Notes: a model not told the origin generated them from the sequence alone. A stretch of 59,933 nucleotides of DNA from Streptoalloteichus tenebrarius (GCF_024171885.1 NZ_JAMTCP010000043.1:1-59933); one strand, 5' to 3'. Shown: positions 1-8,928, numbered from the stretch's first letter. Translations and numbers: made by a program.

Positions 1-1
1 C

Positions 2-331
2 CTCTCACGGTGCGGGCCAGGCCGCCCGCGGACCCGGCCCGCGCTGGTCGTTGCGGACAAGGGCTACTCGTCCACGAAGATCCGCTCCTCCCTGCGCAGG
101 CGAGGCATCACAGCGGCCATCCCGGAGCGGATCGACCAGATCAACGGCCGTCCGCGCAGGGGTGAGAGCAGATGCCGGCTCGACCGCGTGGCCTACCGGC
201 GTCGCAACGTCGTCGAGCGCTGCTTCAACCGGCTCAAGCACAACAAGGCCCTGGCCACTGGCTATGACAAACGAGCCCGGCATTGTCAGGCCATGGTCAC
301 TCTCGCCTGCCTACGACTCTGGCTGCCCTGA
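2..331 (+). pseudogene. IS5-type transposase, C-terminal part (cut by window edge)
   Basis: The frame is open from base 2 to the stop at 329-331, giving about 109 residues. It contains the motif VADKGYSS, typical of the second catalytic aspartate region of DDE transposases, and VVERCFNRLKHNKALA, which carries the catalytic glutamate and the following helix of IS5-family enzymes. The protein ends CLRLWLP. The N-terminal half lies outside the window, so it is unknown whether the element is intact. A candidate terminal repeat follows directly (333-350). The next gene on the other strand stops at 347, so the insertion abuts the chromosomal operon. Confidence 0.85.
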
Positions 332-332
332 C

Positions 333-350
333 TTTGCGGACAGGTCCTAG
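333..350 (+). repeat. Candidate right terminal inverted repeat of the IS element
   Basis: Just after the transposase stop the sequence reads CTTTGCGGACAGGTCCTAG. Read inward this is GGACCTGTCCGCAAAG, a plausible terminal repeat for an IS427-like IS5-group element, and the adjacent CTA(G) could be the target duplication. The left end is outside the window, so the pairing cannot be confirmed. Confidence 0.45.
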
Positions 351-775
351 GATGCGCGGGCCGCGAGGTGACGTGCGGCCGCCGCCCGCGCGGTGGAGCG
401 CACCACCTGGTTCTGCCACAGGACCAACACCGGCGGGATGACCAGCTCGATGCCGATGAACGCCACGAGCAGGGCGTGCGGCACCCCGACCGCGGCCACC
501 GAGACCAGACGGGCGAGCCCGCCGAGGAAGACCGCCGCGCAGACCCCGCGCACCGGTCCCGTGGCCGACTCCACCCTCGGGACCGTCCACAGGAGAACGA
601 CCCCGAGCGACAGCCAGATCGACGCGAAGAAGCGGTAGTGGTTGTCGACGTTCACCACGACCTCGGGACTGCCGGGCAGCACGGCCGGCCCCAGCGCGAT
701 GTCGGCGGCCCCTGACCCGACCACGAACAGTCCGAGCAGGACGAGGACCACCTGGAGCGCTCGTCGGGATGCCAT
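347..775 (-). CDS. DUF4345-like small membrane protein
   Basis: A 142-residue protein with about four hydrophobic segments (near residues 8-28, 48-66, 78-96 and 103-121). The spacing and the motif NHYRFFASIWLSLG match the DUF4345 family of integral membrane proteins of unknown function. The ATG at 775 has an AAGGAGG ribosome site about six bases upstream. It lies 63 bp downstream of another small membrane protein gene and a TetR gene on the same strand, so the three probably form one operon. No biochemical role can be given. Confidence 0.75.
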   Translation of the reverse strand: MASRRALQVVLVLLGLFVVGSGAADIALGPAVLPGSPEVVVNVDNHYRFFASIWLSLGVVLLWTVPRVESATGPVRGVCAAVFLGGLARLVSVAAVGVPHALLVAFIGIELVIPPVLVLWQNQVVRSTARAAAARHLAARAS

Positions 776-838
776 GCGCGACCTCCTTGTGCGGAGTGGA
801 GCGAGAGCCTCGGGCGCCTCGCCTGAGGACGCCCCGGG

Positions 839-1228
839 TCAGGCCGGGACGGGGGCGGGCCGGCGCGCGGCGACCAGCGCGAGCACGCCGAGCACGAGCA
901 GCGCCCACGCCCCGGTGGCGGGGAAGGAGACCAGGCACAGCGGCACCCCGAGCAGGAGCAGGAGCCAGCCGACCTGGGCGGGCAGGCGCCCGGTGGACCG
1001 GACGACGTGCTGGGTGAGCACGCCCAACGCGAACAGGGCGAGCCCGCCGGCCAGGAACCAGACCGCGGAGTGGCGGGCGTCGTAGTCGGCCGAGCCGTGG
1101 TCGACGACGCTGCGGAAGAACCCGTCCCGCAGGATCCCCGGCCACGCGTCGTCGGTGAGGGCGATCGCCACGTGCGCCACGGCGGCGACGATCATCAGGC
1201 GGGGCACCCAGCGGGTGAGGGCGTTCAC
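839..1228 (-). CDS. Small four-helix membrane protein (DUF6463-like)
   Basis: A 129-residue protein starting at a GTG (1228) with GAGGAGG upstream. It has four hydrophobic stretches and a short polar N-terminus (MNALTRWVPRLM). The conserved-looking segment DDAWPGILRDGFF followed by HSAVWFLAGG resembles DUF6463 proteins, which often sit beside TetR genes. The start overlaps the TetR stop in a GTGA arrangement, which implies translational coupling. Function unknown; a membrane role, perhaps in export or stress response, is inference from its linkage to the regulator. Confidence 0.7.
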   Translation of the reverse strand: MNALTRWVPRLMIVAAVAHVAIALTDDAWPGILRDGFFRSVVDHGSADYDARHSAVWFLAGGLALFALGVLTQHVVRSTGRLPAQVGWLLLLLGVPLCLVSFPATGAWALLVLGVLALVAARRPAPVPA

Positions 1229-1791
1229 GCGTTCCTCCTCGGTTCGTCCGGCAGCAGCCGCATGGCCATGGCGTAGACGTGGCGCATCTCCTCGGCGGAG
1301 ATCGGCGGGACGACCTGCCGGGCGCCGACGAGCACCAGGTACATCAGACGGGCCACGGACGTGGCTTCCTCCGCGTCGATCCCGGCCGTCACGCACAGGT
1401 CGCGGAGGTACTCGGTGCGGCGGCGGTCGACCCGCTCCTGGGCCGCGTTGGCCTCGGCGTCCTGGAGCGCCCACGCCCGGAACGCCACGTCCAGCGAGGT
1501 GGAGAAGTCGCCGTGGGCGAGCGCCAGGTTCAGCAGGTGGTCGAGCCGTTCCCTCGGCGACCCGCCGGCCCGCTCGACCACGTCGATGAAGCTCGTCGTG
1601 TACCGGGCCTCGAAGTGGTCGAGCAGGGCGGCCCGGAAGGCCCCCATGTTCCTGAAGTGGTGGTAGAAGGAGCCCTTCGTCAGTCCGAGCCGGCCGCTCA
1701 GCCGCTCGATCGTCAGCGCCTGGGCCCCGTCCTCCGCGAGTGTCGCGAGGCCCGCCTCCAACCAGTCCTGCCTGCTCGCCACGCACCCCAC
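1225..1791 (-). CDS. TetR-family transcriptional regulator
   Basis: A 188-residue protein. Residues 5-55 form the helix-turn-helix domain, with the typical run ALTIERLSGRLGLTKGSFYHH followed by a phenylalanine and an arginine; the C-terminal part is a helical ligand domain. The start is GTG at 1791, with GTG at 1782 as an alternative. It is first in an apparent operon with two small membrane proteins and lies next to a palindrome (1828-1839) in its own promoter region, so it is probably autoregulatory and controls the two membrane genes. The ligand is unknown. Confidence 0.88.
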   Translation of the reverse strand: MGCVASRQDWLEAGLATLAEDGAQALTIERLSGRLGLTKGSFYHHFRNMGAFRAALLDHFEARYTTSFIDVVERAGGSPRERLDHLLNLALAHGDFSTSLDVAFRAWALQDAEANAAQERVDRRRTEYLRDLCVTAGIDAEEATSVARLMYLVLVGARQVVPPISAEEMRHVYAMAMRLLPDEPRRNA

Positions 1792-1820
1792 CTGTTCGCC
1801 GTGCGGATCTCGATCTCGGC

Positions 1821-1840
1821 CGTACCGTACCGTACGGTAT
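1821..1840. promoter_or_regulatory. Probable TetR operator
   Basis: The core TACCGTACGGTA at 1828-1839 is a perfect 12-bp palindrome, preceded by a further direct copy of the half site (CGTACCGTAC). It lies about 35-50 bp upstream of the TetR start, the usual place for an autoregulatory TetR-family operator. Confidence 0.65.
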
Positions 1841-1939
1841 GGCGCGTGGGTGGCCGTTCCGTGGTGACCCTGACCACCGCTTTCGCCGAGGCTGAGCAGG
1901 GCCGTCCGCGTCGCTGGCGCGGCCTGTCGCGTTGGCTCC

Positions 1940-3106
1940 TCAGGGGAGCGGGGGAGGTGTGGCCGGGGCGAGCCGCCACAGGGTCGTGACCTCGGCGGAG
2001 CGGGCGAAGTGCAGGGGATCGCGGGGATCGGCCGCGCGGCCGTGGCGGGGCCGGGCGTCCGTCCTGCCCACGACGCGCAGGCCCGCCCGTCGGATGGCCT
2101 CCGGGAGTTCCTCCCCGTCCCGCAGGCCGAGTCGTTCGGCGAGGTCGGACAGGATCAGCCAGCCCTCGCCGCCGGGAGCCAGGTGGTCGGCCAGGCCGTC
2201 GAGGAAGCCGAGGAGCATCCGGCTGCCCGGGTCGTACACGCCATGTTCCAAAGTGGACGTCGGCGTGGCGGGGAGCCAGGGCGGGTTGCACACCGCGACC
2301 GCGGCGCGACCGGGCGGGAACAGGTCCGAGGACACCACCTCGACCCGGTCGGCGAGGCCGAGGCGCGCCATGTTCTCCCGCGCGCAGGCCACGGCGCGGG
2401 GGTTGGTGTCCGTCGCGACGACCCGGTCGATCCCGCGCCGGGCCAGGATCGCCGCGAGCACACCCGTCCCGGTGCCGACGTCGAACGCGGTGTACGGCTC
2501 GCGCGTCGACTCATCTGTCCATAGTGGACTTACAAGGGGTAGTGGCGCCTCCGCCACGAGATCCAGGTATTCGCCGCGCGTGGGGGAGAAGACGCCGTAG
2601 TGCGGGTGAATCCTGTCGCCCAGAGCGGGAACCACGACTCCCCGCCCGCGCCACTCGCGCGCGCCGATCACGCCGAGCAGCTCCCGCAGCGACGTCACCG
2701 AAGGTCCGTCCGGCGGCCCGTAGGCGTCGAGGCAGGCGCGTCGGACGTCGGGAGCCCGACGCAGGGCCACGCTGTGGTCGTCCTCCAGCGCGACCAGCAG
2801 CATGCCCAGGACGCGCGCCCGCCGGCCCCTGGCCTGGCGAACGCGGTGGAAGGTCTCGGTGGGGGTGGCCCCTGGCCGGGGCGGTCTGCGGTCGACCCTG
2901 CGGGCCATCGCCCGCAGGAGCTGACGCGCGTTGGGGAAGTCACCGCGCCACAACAGCGCGGTTCCCTCGCAGGCGAGGCGGTAGGCCGTGTCGGCCGGCA
3001 TCCGGTCGTCCGCGACGACGACCCTGCGGGGAAGGGGAAGGCCGGTTTCGGACCGCCAGCGGGCACGGCGCTCGACGCCGTCCTCGATCCACCTGATCTC
3101 GGGCAC
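1940..3106 (-). CDS. HemK/PrmC-like class I SAM-dependent methyltransferase
   Basis: A 388-residue protein with a GTG start and GAGGAG upstream. The N-terminal 160 residues are a helical substrate-recognition region. The Rossmann core follows: motif I FDVGTGTGVLAAIL (about residue 208), acidic loop VVATDTN, and the motif AVCNPPWLP. The NPP(W/Y) signature belongs to N-methyltransferases acting on planar nitrogens such as glutamine or nucleobases (HemK, RlmF/RsmC types). Many actinobacteria have this fused-N-terminus form annotated only as methyltransferase. The exact substrate cannot be read from the sequence. Confidence 0.82.
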   Translation of the reverse strand: MPEIRWIEDGVERRARWRSETGLPLPRRVVVADDRMPADTAYRLACEGTALLWRGDFPNARQLLRAMARRVDRRPPRPGATPTETFHRVRQARGRRARVLGMLLVALEDDHSVALRRAPDVRRACLDAYGPPDGPSVTSLRELLGVIGAREWRGRGVVVPALGDRIHPHYGVFSPTRGEYLDLVAEAPLPLVSPLWTDESTREPYTAFDVGTGTGVLAAILARRGIDRVVATDTNPRAVACARENMARLGLADRVEVVSSDLFPPGRAAVAVCNPPWLPATPTSTLEHGVYDPGSRMLLGFLDGLADHLAPGGEGWLILSDLAERLGLRDGEELPEAIRRAGLRVVGRTDARPRHGRAADPRDPLHFARSAEVTTLWRLAPATPPPLP

Positions 3107-3402
3107 GCGGGCTCCTCGTGATCACACGTCGACAGGGGAACGCGGACCACTTCCACGCGGGGAGCGCGACGCCCGGCGGCTGGCCGGGGAGGTCAGAGGA
3201 CGAGCGGCTCCCGCGTCGAAGTGGGCGTCGCCGGATCGCCGAGGACCATGCCGAGTGTCACCGCGCCCACCTCCCTGGAGGAACCGTCGTCCGACCCTCT
3301 CACGGCGGTCGCCCGCTCACCAAACCGGTTCGCTCCGCCGTTCGTGGCGTTTCCGGCGAGGTCGCCGACGGCTTGCTCCTTTCGGCGCAACGCCGCCTTC
3401 GC

Positions 3403-4272
3403 GTGAAACGTCTCCGGTTCGTGAGATCGGTCCGTTTCGCCGTCGTGCAGTTGCTGCGCTTCGCGTGGCTGGAGGCCCGCTGCTGCGCCTTCGCCGTCGC
3501 GATGTTCGCCGGCCTTGCACTGTCCACAGTGGTCAGTCTTCCCGTGCCGCGCTACGACGCCCTCCTGCTGTACGGGCTGCTCGTCACCCTCGTGTTCTGG
3601 CTCGTCGGGCTGGAGACGACGCGCGAGATCGCGGTGGTCGCGGTGTTCCACCTCATCGGCCTGGCCTTCGAACTCGTCAAGGTGCGCCTCGGCTCGTGGG
3701 CGTACCCGGAGCCGGCGCTGACCAAGATCGGCGGAGTGCCGCTGTACAGCGGGTTCCTCTACGCCGCCGTGGGCAGCTACGGCTGCCAGGCCTGGCGGCT
3801 GCTCCGCCTGCGCGTGTCCTTCTACCGCCCGGTGGCCACCGCGCTCGTCGCCGCCGCGATCTACGTCAACTTCGTCACCCATCACTGGCTGCCCGACCTG
3901 CGGTGGCCGCTGGCCGCGACGCTGGTCGCCGTGACCTGGCGCGCGTGGGTGCACTTCACCGTCGGCCCGCGCCGCTACCGGCTGCCGCTGTCCCTGTCCT
4001 TCATGCTGGTCGGCTTCTTCCTGTGGGTCGCCGAGAACGTCGCCACGTTCTTCGGCGCGTGGCGCTACCCGGACCAGGCGGTGGTGTGGCGGCTGGTGCA
4101 CCCCTCGAAGTTCGGCGCGTGGGCGCTGCTGGTCAGCGTCGCCTTCGTGGTGGTTGCGACCTGGCAGGCCCGCCGCGGGCGTCTCCGGCCGGACCCCGCC
4201 GACCTTCCGTCGCGGATCCGCCCGGCAGGTGACCAGGAGGGCGGCGCCCCGCCGGAACGCCTGGCCGCCTGA
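3403..4272 (+). CDS. DUF817 family membrane protein
   Basis: About 289 residues from a GTG at 3403; the open frame extends upstream but the family usually starts near RFAVVQLLRFAWLEAR, so the shorter start is chosen. At least seven hydrophobic helices are visible, with conserved-looking polar motifs between them: HLIGLAFELVKVRLGSWAYP, VPLYSGFLYAAVGSY and the region NFVTHHW. These match DUF817, integral membrane proteins of unknown function common in bacteria. The C-terminal 45 residues are polar and probably cytoplasmic. It stands alone on the plus strand, divergent from the methyltransferase gene. Confidence 0.8.
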   Translation: MKRLRFVRSVRFAVVQLLRFAWLEARCCAFAVAMFAGLALSTVVSLPVPRYDALLLYGLLVTLVFWLVGLETTREIAVVAVFHLIGLAFELVKVRLGSWAYPEPALTKIGGVPLYSGFLYAAVGSYGCQAWRLLRLRVSFYRPVATALVAAAIYVNFVTHHWLPDLRWPLAATLVAVTWRAWVHFTVGPRRYRLPLSLSFMLVGFFLWVAENVATFFGAWRYPDQAVVWRLVHPSKFGAWALLVSVAFVVVATWQARRGRLRPDPADLPSRIRPAGDQEGGAPPERLAA

Positions 4273-4477
4273 CCGTGCCCGCCCTCCACGGGCGAACGGG
4301 GGCGTGCCCCTCCTGGTGTCCCGCCGGGCAGACCGCGTGCACCAAGGGGCAGCGATGCCCTCCCACCGGGGATATCCCTCCCGAGCGTCTTCGATCATGG
4401 CCGTGTCCACCTCGGTCGGTGCGGGCCGAGGTGCGGCATCGGACATGTCGTGGTGTCTCGGCTTGGGGAGAAGAGCG

Positions 4478-4921
4478 GTGGAGGACGGGGCACGGGGTCC
4501 GTCGGCGACGGTGGCGCCGGGCGCGCCAGCGGTGCCGGCTACGGCCGGGGTCGCGTTGCGCGGCGCGATCCAGCAGGTCGAGGTGCTGCGGCGGGACATC
4601 GACGCCGGCCGGCTCGCGCTCGACCCCGCCGCGGGGGAGCAGCTCAGGACCGCCCTGCGGGAGCAGGTCGACCTCGCCGACGCCTGGCTGGAGCGCGCGC
4701 GGGGCATGGCCCGCCGGGTCCCCCTCGGGCGCAACCCGGTCGGCCAGGCGATGGCGGAGAAGTTCGAACGGCGCGCCGAGGGCACGGACGAGTCGTGCGT
4801 GGCGGTGCTGGAGCAGTACCGGCAGGTGCTGGAGGACGCGCACAACGCGGTGGCCGACGCGATGCGGCACTACCGCGAGGTGGAGCAGTCGCACGTCGAG
4901 AGCTTCACGCGGCTGGCGTGA
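4478..4921 (+). CDS. Small helical protein, first gene of ESX-associated cassette 1
   Basis: A 147-residue protein beginning at a GTG with GGGGAG eight bases upstream. It is predicted to be almost entirely helical (RGAIQQVEVLRRDIDAGRL, then LREQVDLADAWLERARGMA and VLEQYRQVLEDAHNAVADAM), has no signal peptide and no cysteine-rich motif. Its stop overlaps the ATG of the DUF3558 lipoprotein by one base. The size and helical hairpin are compatible with a WXG100/PE-like partner or a structural cassette protein, but no WXG motif is present, so the role is left open. Confidence 0.65.
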   Translation: MEDGARGPSATVAPGAPAVPATAGVALRGAIQQVEVLRRDIDAGRLALDPAAGEQLRTALREQVDLADAWLERARGMARRVPLGRNPVGQAMAEKFERRAEGTDESCVAVLEQYRQVLEDAHNAVADAMRHYREVEQSHVESFTRLA

Positions 4922-5511
4922 TGAGGTGGCGAACGCTTGTGCCGTTCCTGGCACTGCTGGCCACGGCCTGCTCGTCCAGGCAGGGAGCCGAGTTGGCCGG
5001 CCCGGCGACGACGCCGACAACGACGTCGGCGTCGTCGTCGCCGGGCTCCGCCTCCTCGTCAGCGCGGCCGGGCTCCCCAGCGTCGGCCGCGCCGTCCGCG
5101 GTGTCCGTTTCGGACACCGACCCGTGCGCCCTGGTGGACCCCGCCGTGGTCGCCGAGCTGGGGCTGCCGGCCGGCCGGCGGGGGACCTTCGGCGGCAAGC
5201 CGGAGTGCCAGTTCAGGGCGGGCGGCGCGACCGGCGGCCGGGTCATGGTCGACCCGGGACCCGGCGCGGGACTGGACCAGCTCCGGCCGCGCTCCGGCGA
5301 CGAGGTCACCTCGCTGGACCTGGCCGGTCGACCGGCGCGGCAGGAGGCCGCCCCGAACCAGCGGACGTGCAGCGTCCTGGTCGCGTTCGGGTCGGAGGCG
5401 TCGGTGACGGTGGACATGTCCACCCGCTCCGCCGGTGAGGGACCGCCGGCGTGCGAGGTCGCGCGGAAGGTGGCCGAGTCCGTGGCGCGGCGGCTGCCGG
5501 GACAGGGATGA
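4921..5511 (+). CDS. DUF3558 lipoprotein
   Basis: A 196-residue protein. It starts MRWRTLVPFLALLATACSS: a lipoprotein signal with lipobox LATAC, so it should be lipidated and anchored outside the membrane. A Ser/Thr/Pro/Ala-rich tether (residues 20-60) leads to the folded domain, which opens with DPCALVDPAVVAELG, the hallmark of DUF3558. Several cysteines (in DPCALVD, PECQF, RTCSV, PACEV) are likely to form disulfides. DUF3558 lipoproteins typically accompany PPE/EspG/YbaB genes in Pseudonocardiales. The start overlaps the previous stop, which supports an operon. Confidence 0.85.
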   Translation: MRWRTLVPFLALLATACSSRQGAELAGPATTPTTTSASSSPGSASSSARPGSPASAAPSAVSVSDTDPCALVDPAVVAELGLPAGRRGTFGGKPECQFRAGGATGGRVMVDPGPGAGLDQLRPRSGDEVTSLDLAGRPARQEAAPNQRTCSVLVAFGSEASVTVDMSTRSAGEGPPACEVARKVAESVARRLPGQG

Positions 5512-5535
5512 CCGAGGAAGACGGGTGAGGAAGGC

Positions 5536-7398
5536 GTGGAGCCGCAGACCGGGCCGGTGAGGGAACCGGAGACGCTGCCGGGGCAGGAGGCCGTGCCGGC
5601 CCCGGGGACGCCGTCGGCGGCCGCGGTGTCGTCGGCGCCGGGCCAGGAGGCGACGGTGGCCGCCGACCTGGTGCTGACCGACAGCCCCAACTGGGCGGCG
5701 ATGTCGCACCGCGAGCTGTACGACGCGGTGCACCACGGCAACGACCCCGGGCAGGCGTACTCGCTCGCCCAGGAGTGGACCGACCTGGCCACCGAGATGA
5801 CCTCGTCCGGCCAGCTCCTCGCCCAGCGGATCAGCGGCACCGAGGCCGGCTGGCAGGGGCCGGCCGCCGACGCCGCGCGACTGGCCACGGTCCGGCTGGC
5901 CACCTGGAGCGAGAGCGCCGGGCAGACGGCGCACCAGATGGGCGCCAAGGTCGCCAACCAGGCGCAGATCATGGAGCAGGCGAAGGCGTCCATGCCGGAG
6001 CCCGTGGACTTCGACTACGACAGGGAGCTGGCGCGGTTCGCCCCGCAGGGCAACGGCGACCTCGCCAGCTTCCAGGCCGTCACCCAGGACCTGCGCGCGC
6101 GGCAGGCGGCGGCCCAGGCCGCGCACCAGCAGGCGGTCGACGTCATGGTGGCGATGGAGCAGCAGTCGCGGACCGTCGACGCGACCACCCCGTTGTTCGC
6201 GCCGCCGCCCGAGGTCGTGCGGCGAAATGATCGGACGCCGCTCGCTGCCGCCGCCGGCCAGGCGTCTCCCGCCGGTGCGAACGTGGAGTACGGCTCCGCC
6301 GTCGGCGCGTTCGGCGCGGGAGCCGCCGGGGTGCCGACGCTGTCCGACCAGGGCTCCGACGGGTCCGGCCGCCAGGACCAGGTCCCCGGCTACGCGGGCT
6401 ACTCGGGCTCGGGTGACGCGTCCACGACCCCGCAGTTCACCGAGACGCCCCGCGAACCCGCCGGTGGCTGGTCCGGTGGCGGCGGAAGCGGCGGCTGGTC
6501 CGGGGGAGGCGGTGGCGGCTACTCCGGGCAGGAGACCCACCGCCCGCCCACCACCAACCCCGCGTTCACCCCCGGCACGACCGTGCCGTCGGGTGGGGGC
6601 GACCACGAGTGGACGCCCCGTCCGAAGTCGGGCCGACCCGACCCGTACGTCCCGCAGCCCAACCCGGGCCAGTACGTCCCCGGATCGGGCTCCTGGTCCG
6701 GCGCGGGGAACACGCCGCCCAACTACCCCGGCGTGCCCAACACCGGAGCGCCCGGTGGCAAGCCCGGCGGCGGTGGCGGCGGGGGAAGCACCACCAACCC
6801 GTGGCAGCCCAAGGGCGGGTACGGGCCGAAGGGCGGCGTGCCCACGCCGCCCGCGCCCGGCACGGGTTCCACGCCCGGTGGCGGCTCCACGCCCGGTCGG
6901 CCCAACCTCCCCAACTGGACGCCCGAGAGCGGAATGCGCGGTGTGACCAGCGGTTTCGGTGGTGGCGGCGGTGCCGGCGCACCGGCCGGAGGCGGCTTCG
7001 GCGGTGGTGGCGGTGGCGGGGGCTACCGGCCCGGCGGCGGGTTCGGCGGCTCGTGGGGCGGCCCGTCCAGCGAGGTGGCGCCGCGCGGCGGCTCCGCCCC
7101 GGTCGGCCCCGGCGGCAGCAGTGGCGTCGGCGGCCCGGGTGGCCGGCCGACCGGCTTCGGCCCCACCGGCTCGTCCACGTTCGGGCCATCCGGCGGGTCG
7201 TCGACCACCCCGGTGGGTGGCGGCATGGGCGCCGGCGGTCACGGCGCGCGGGGCGAGGAGGACAAGGAGCACCGCACGCCCGGCTACCTCAAGGACGACG
7301 ACCTGTTCGGCACCGACGCCGACCGGCTGCCGCCCTCGGTGATCGGCGTGACGTTCAAGAAGCGGAACTACCACGAGAAGCCGCGCGACAATGGCTGA
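5536..7398 (+). CDS. PPE-domain protein with Gly/Pro-rich tail, predicted ESX substrate
   Basis: A 620-residue protein. Residues 50-230 form a helical PPE-like domain: PNWAAMSHRELYDAV near residue 54, then a WXG-type turn GWQGPAADAA near 111. From about 250 to 580 the chain is low complexity, rich in glycine, proline and serine (GGGSGGWSGGGG, PNPGQYVPGSGS). A short acidic and basic end follows, including TPGYLKDDDLFGTDADRLPP. PPE proteins are exported by type VII secretion systems and need an EspG chaperone; the espG-like gene overlaps this one by 8 bp, which supports that role. No secretion ATPase is present in the window. Confidence 0.82.
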   Translation: MEPQTGPVREPETLPGQEAVPAPGTPSAAAVSSAPGQEATVAADLVLTDSPNWAAMSHRELYDAVHHGNDPGQAYSLAQEWTDLATEMTSSGQLLAQRISGTEAGWQGPAADAARLATVRLATWSESAGQTAHQMGAKVANQAQIMEQAKASMPEPVDFDYDRELARFAPQGNGDLASFQAVTQDLRARQAAAQAAHQQAVDVMVAMEQQSRTVDATTPLFAPPPEVVRRNDRTPLAAAAGQASPAGANVEYGSAVGAFGAGAAGVPTLSDQGSDGSGRQDQVPGYAGYSGSGDASTTPQFTETPREPAGGWSGGGGSGGWSGGGGGGYSGQETHRPPTTNPAFTPGTTVPSGGGDHEWTPRPKSGRPDPYVPQPNPGQYVPGSGSWSGAGNTPPNYPGVPNTGAPGGKPGGGGGGGSTTNPWQPKGGYGPKGGVPTPPAPGTGSTPGGGSTPGRPNLPNWTPESGMRGVTSGFGGGGGAGAPAGGGFGGGGGGGGYRPGGGFGGSWGGPSSEVAPRGGSAPVGPGGSSGVGGPGGRPTGFGPTGSSTFGPSGGSSTTPVGGGMGAGGHGARGEEDKEHRTPGYLKDDDLFGTDADRLPPSVIGVTFKKRNYHEKPRDNG

Positions 7399-8173
7399 CC
7401 ACGACTTCACCCTCACCACCCGGGCGTGGGACATCCTCTGGCGGGACCGGGAACTCGGGCCGATGCCGTACCCGGTGGACGCCCCGAGCGTCGGGCGCAC
7501 CGTCGCCGAACGGGCGACGCTGCGCGAGGAGGTGCACGCCGACCTCGCCGACCAGGGCCTGATGAGCCGGGGCCGGCTCGACGTCGACCTCGACGAGCTG
7601 ATGCGCGCGCTGGCGACGGCGGACCTGTTCGTCGACGCGGTCGGCCACGTCGGGTGGCCGCTGCGCGCGGTGGCCGCCAGCACCGGCGCGACGGCCGTGC
7701 TGGCCGTGCTCGACGGGGACCGGGTCGGCCTGTCGGCGATCCGCCCGACCGGCCTGGCCGGCGCCGTGGTCGACCTGGTGCCGGACCGCCCCGCCGGCCC
7801 CGGCGCCGCGATGACCGTGCCGTTGGCCGCGCTGGCCAGGGCGGTGGGCGAGGACGTCGACCCCGACGACCCGTTCGCCGACCCTGACGAGGACGAGCGC
7901 CAGGCGCTGGTCAGGGCCGGGGTGCCGGCGGCGCGGGCCGAGGAGCTGCTCGACCTGGCCGCCGCCAGGACCGGCGGGGGCCAGGTGGGGGTGAGCCGGG
8001 TCGGACCCCACGGCGGCGGCGCGCGCCGGCACGGCCCGCTGGTGAGCTGGTTCGACACCGACCGGGGCCGCTACCTCGCGGTGCCCGACGGCGACTGGCT
8101 CAGCATCGCGCCCATCGACAACGCACGGCTGGCCGCCCGCGTCGACGACCTGCTCGTCGGCGCGCGGGGCTGA
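7391..8173 (+). CDS. EspG-family ESX secretion chaperone
   Basis: A 260-residue protein. The order of features fits EspG: N-terminal LTTRAWDILWRDRELGPMPYP, a central helical and beta region, and the C-terminal strand GPLVSWFDTDRGRYLAVPDG. EspG proteins bind PPE proteins in the cytoplasm and deliver them to the ESX translocon. The gene overlaps the PPE gene and precedes the YbaB gene by 20 bp, so the three are co-transcribed. It may be specific for the PPE protein next to it. Confidence 0.85.
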   Translation: MADHDFTLTTRAWDILWRDRELGPMPYPVDAPSVGRTVAERATLREEVHADLADQGLMSRGRLDVDLDELMRALATADLFVDAVGHVGWPLRAVAASTGATAVLAVLDGDRVGLSAIRPTGLAGAVVDLVPDRPAGPGAAMTVPLAALARAVGEDVDPDDPFADPDEDERQALVRAGVPAARAEELLDLAAARTGGGQVGVSRVGPHGGGARRHGPLVSWFDTDRGRYLAVPDGDWLSIAPIDNARLAARVDDLLVGARG

Positions 8174-8193
8174 GGCGGGAGAGCACACGACCC

Positions 8194-8853
8194 ATGACCA
8201 ACCCGGACACCCAGCGGTGGCTGGCCGACTTCGAGGGCACCCTCGCCGACCTGCGGCAGAAGTCCCAGGCGCTGGAGGAGAACATCGCGGCGGCGGCCAC
8301 GACCGTCAGCTCCCCCGACGGCTCGGTCACCGTGACCGTCGCGCCCAACGGCGGCCTCCAGCAGCTCGTGCTCGGCCACCGGGCCTGTGAGCTGGGCCCG
8401 GCCCGGCTCACCGCGCTGATCATGCAGACCGTCCACAAGGGACAACGGCTGGCCGCGCACAAGGTGGCCGAGGCGTTCGTCCCGATGGGGGCGGGCACCG
8501 AGGCGATGGGCATGCTGACCAGCCACCTGCCCGAGCTGGACGAGGACGACGAGCGGCTGCTGGAGGCCGAGCAGGCCGGCCAGTCGGCTCCGGCCGGCTC
8601 CACCCCGCCCCCGCTCCCGCCGCACGGCGCGCCCGGCGCGCCGGCCCCGGCTCAGGCCCCGGCGTCGCAGCCGCCGACGCCCCCGCTTCCGCCGTCCCAG
8701 CCCGTGCCGCCGTGGTCGCCGGGCCTCGGCGCGGCCACGCGGGGCAACGGATTCCCGCCCCCGCCGCCCTCGGCAGGGCCGGGCGCGGCCGGTCGTCCGC
8801 GACCGCAGCAGCCGGTGCAGGACGACGATGACGACGACGTCGACCTGTGGTGA
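8194..8853 (+). CDS. YbaB/EbfC-family protein with proline-rich acidic tail
   Basis: A 219-residue protein. Residues 1-110 match the YbaB/EbfC fold: an N-terminal helix, the strand pair VSSPDGSVTVTVAPNGGLQQL, and a long C-terminal helix. YbaB/EbfC proteins are dimeric and bind DNA in other bacteria. Here a long tail rich in Pro/Ala (residues 125-205) ends in a run of six aspartates and VDLW. YbaB proteins with such tails are a regular part of ESX-associated cassettes in this order; whether they act on DNA there is not known. It is the last gene of the cassette. Confidence 0.85.
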   Translation: MTNPDTQRWLADFEGTLADLRQKSQALEENIAAAATTVSSPDGSVTVTVAPNGGLQQLVLGHRACELGPARLTALIMQTVHKGQRLAAHKVAEAFVPMGAGTEAMGMLTSHLPELDEDDERLLEAEQAGQSAPAGSTPPPLPPHGAPGAPAPAQAPASQPPTPPLPPSQPVPPWSPGLGAATRGNGFPPPPPSAGPGAAGRPRPQQPVQDDDDDDVDLW

Positions 8854-8877
8854 TCACAGTCCACTGTGGAGGGGAAT

Positions 8878-8928
8878 GCGGTGGCCGTCCCCGGAAGGGG
8901 CCGTCCTCCGGAGGGGGACGGCCACCGC
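8878..8928. terminator. Hairpin between convergent genes
   Basis: Arms at 8878-8892 (GCGGTGGCCGTCCCC) and 8914-8928 form a perfect 15-bp inverted repeat with a 21-base loop that can itself pair. It lies between the convergent YbaB and LuxR-ATPase genes and has no T-run, as is usual in actinomycetes. It can serve both strands. Confidence 0.75.
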
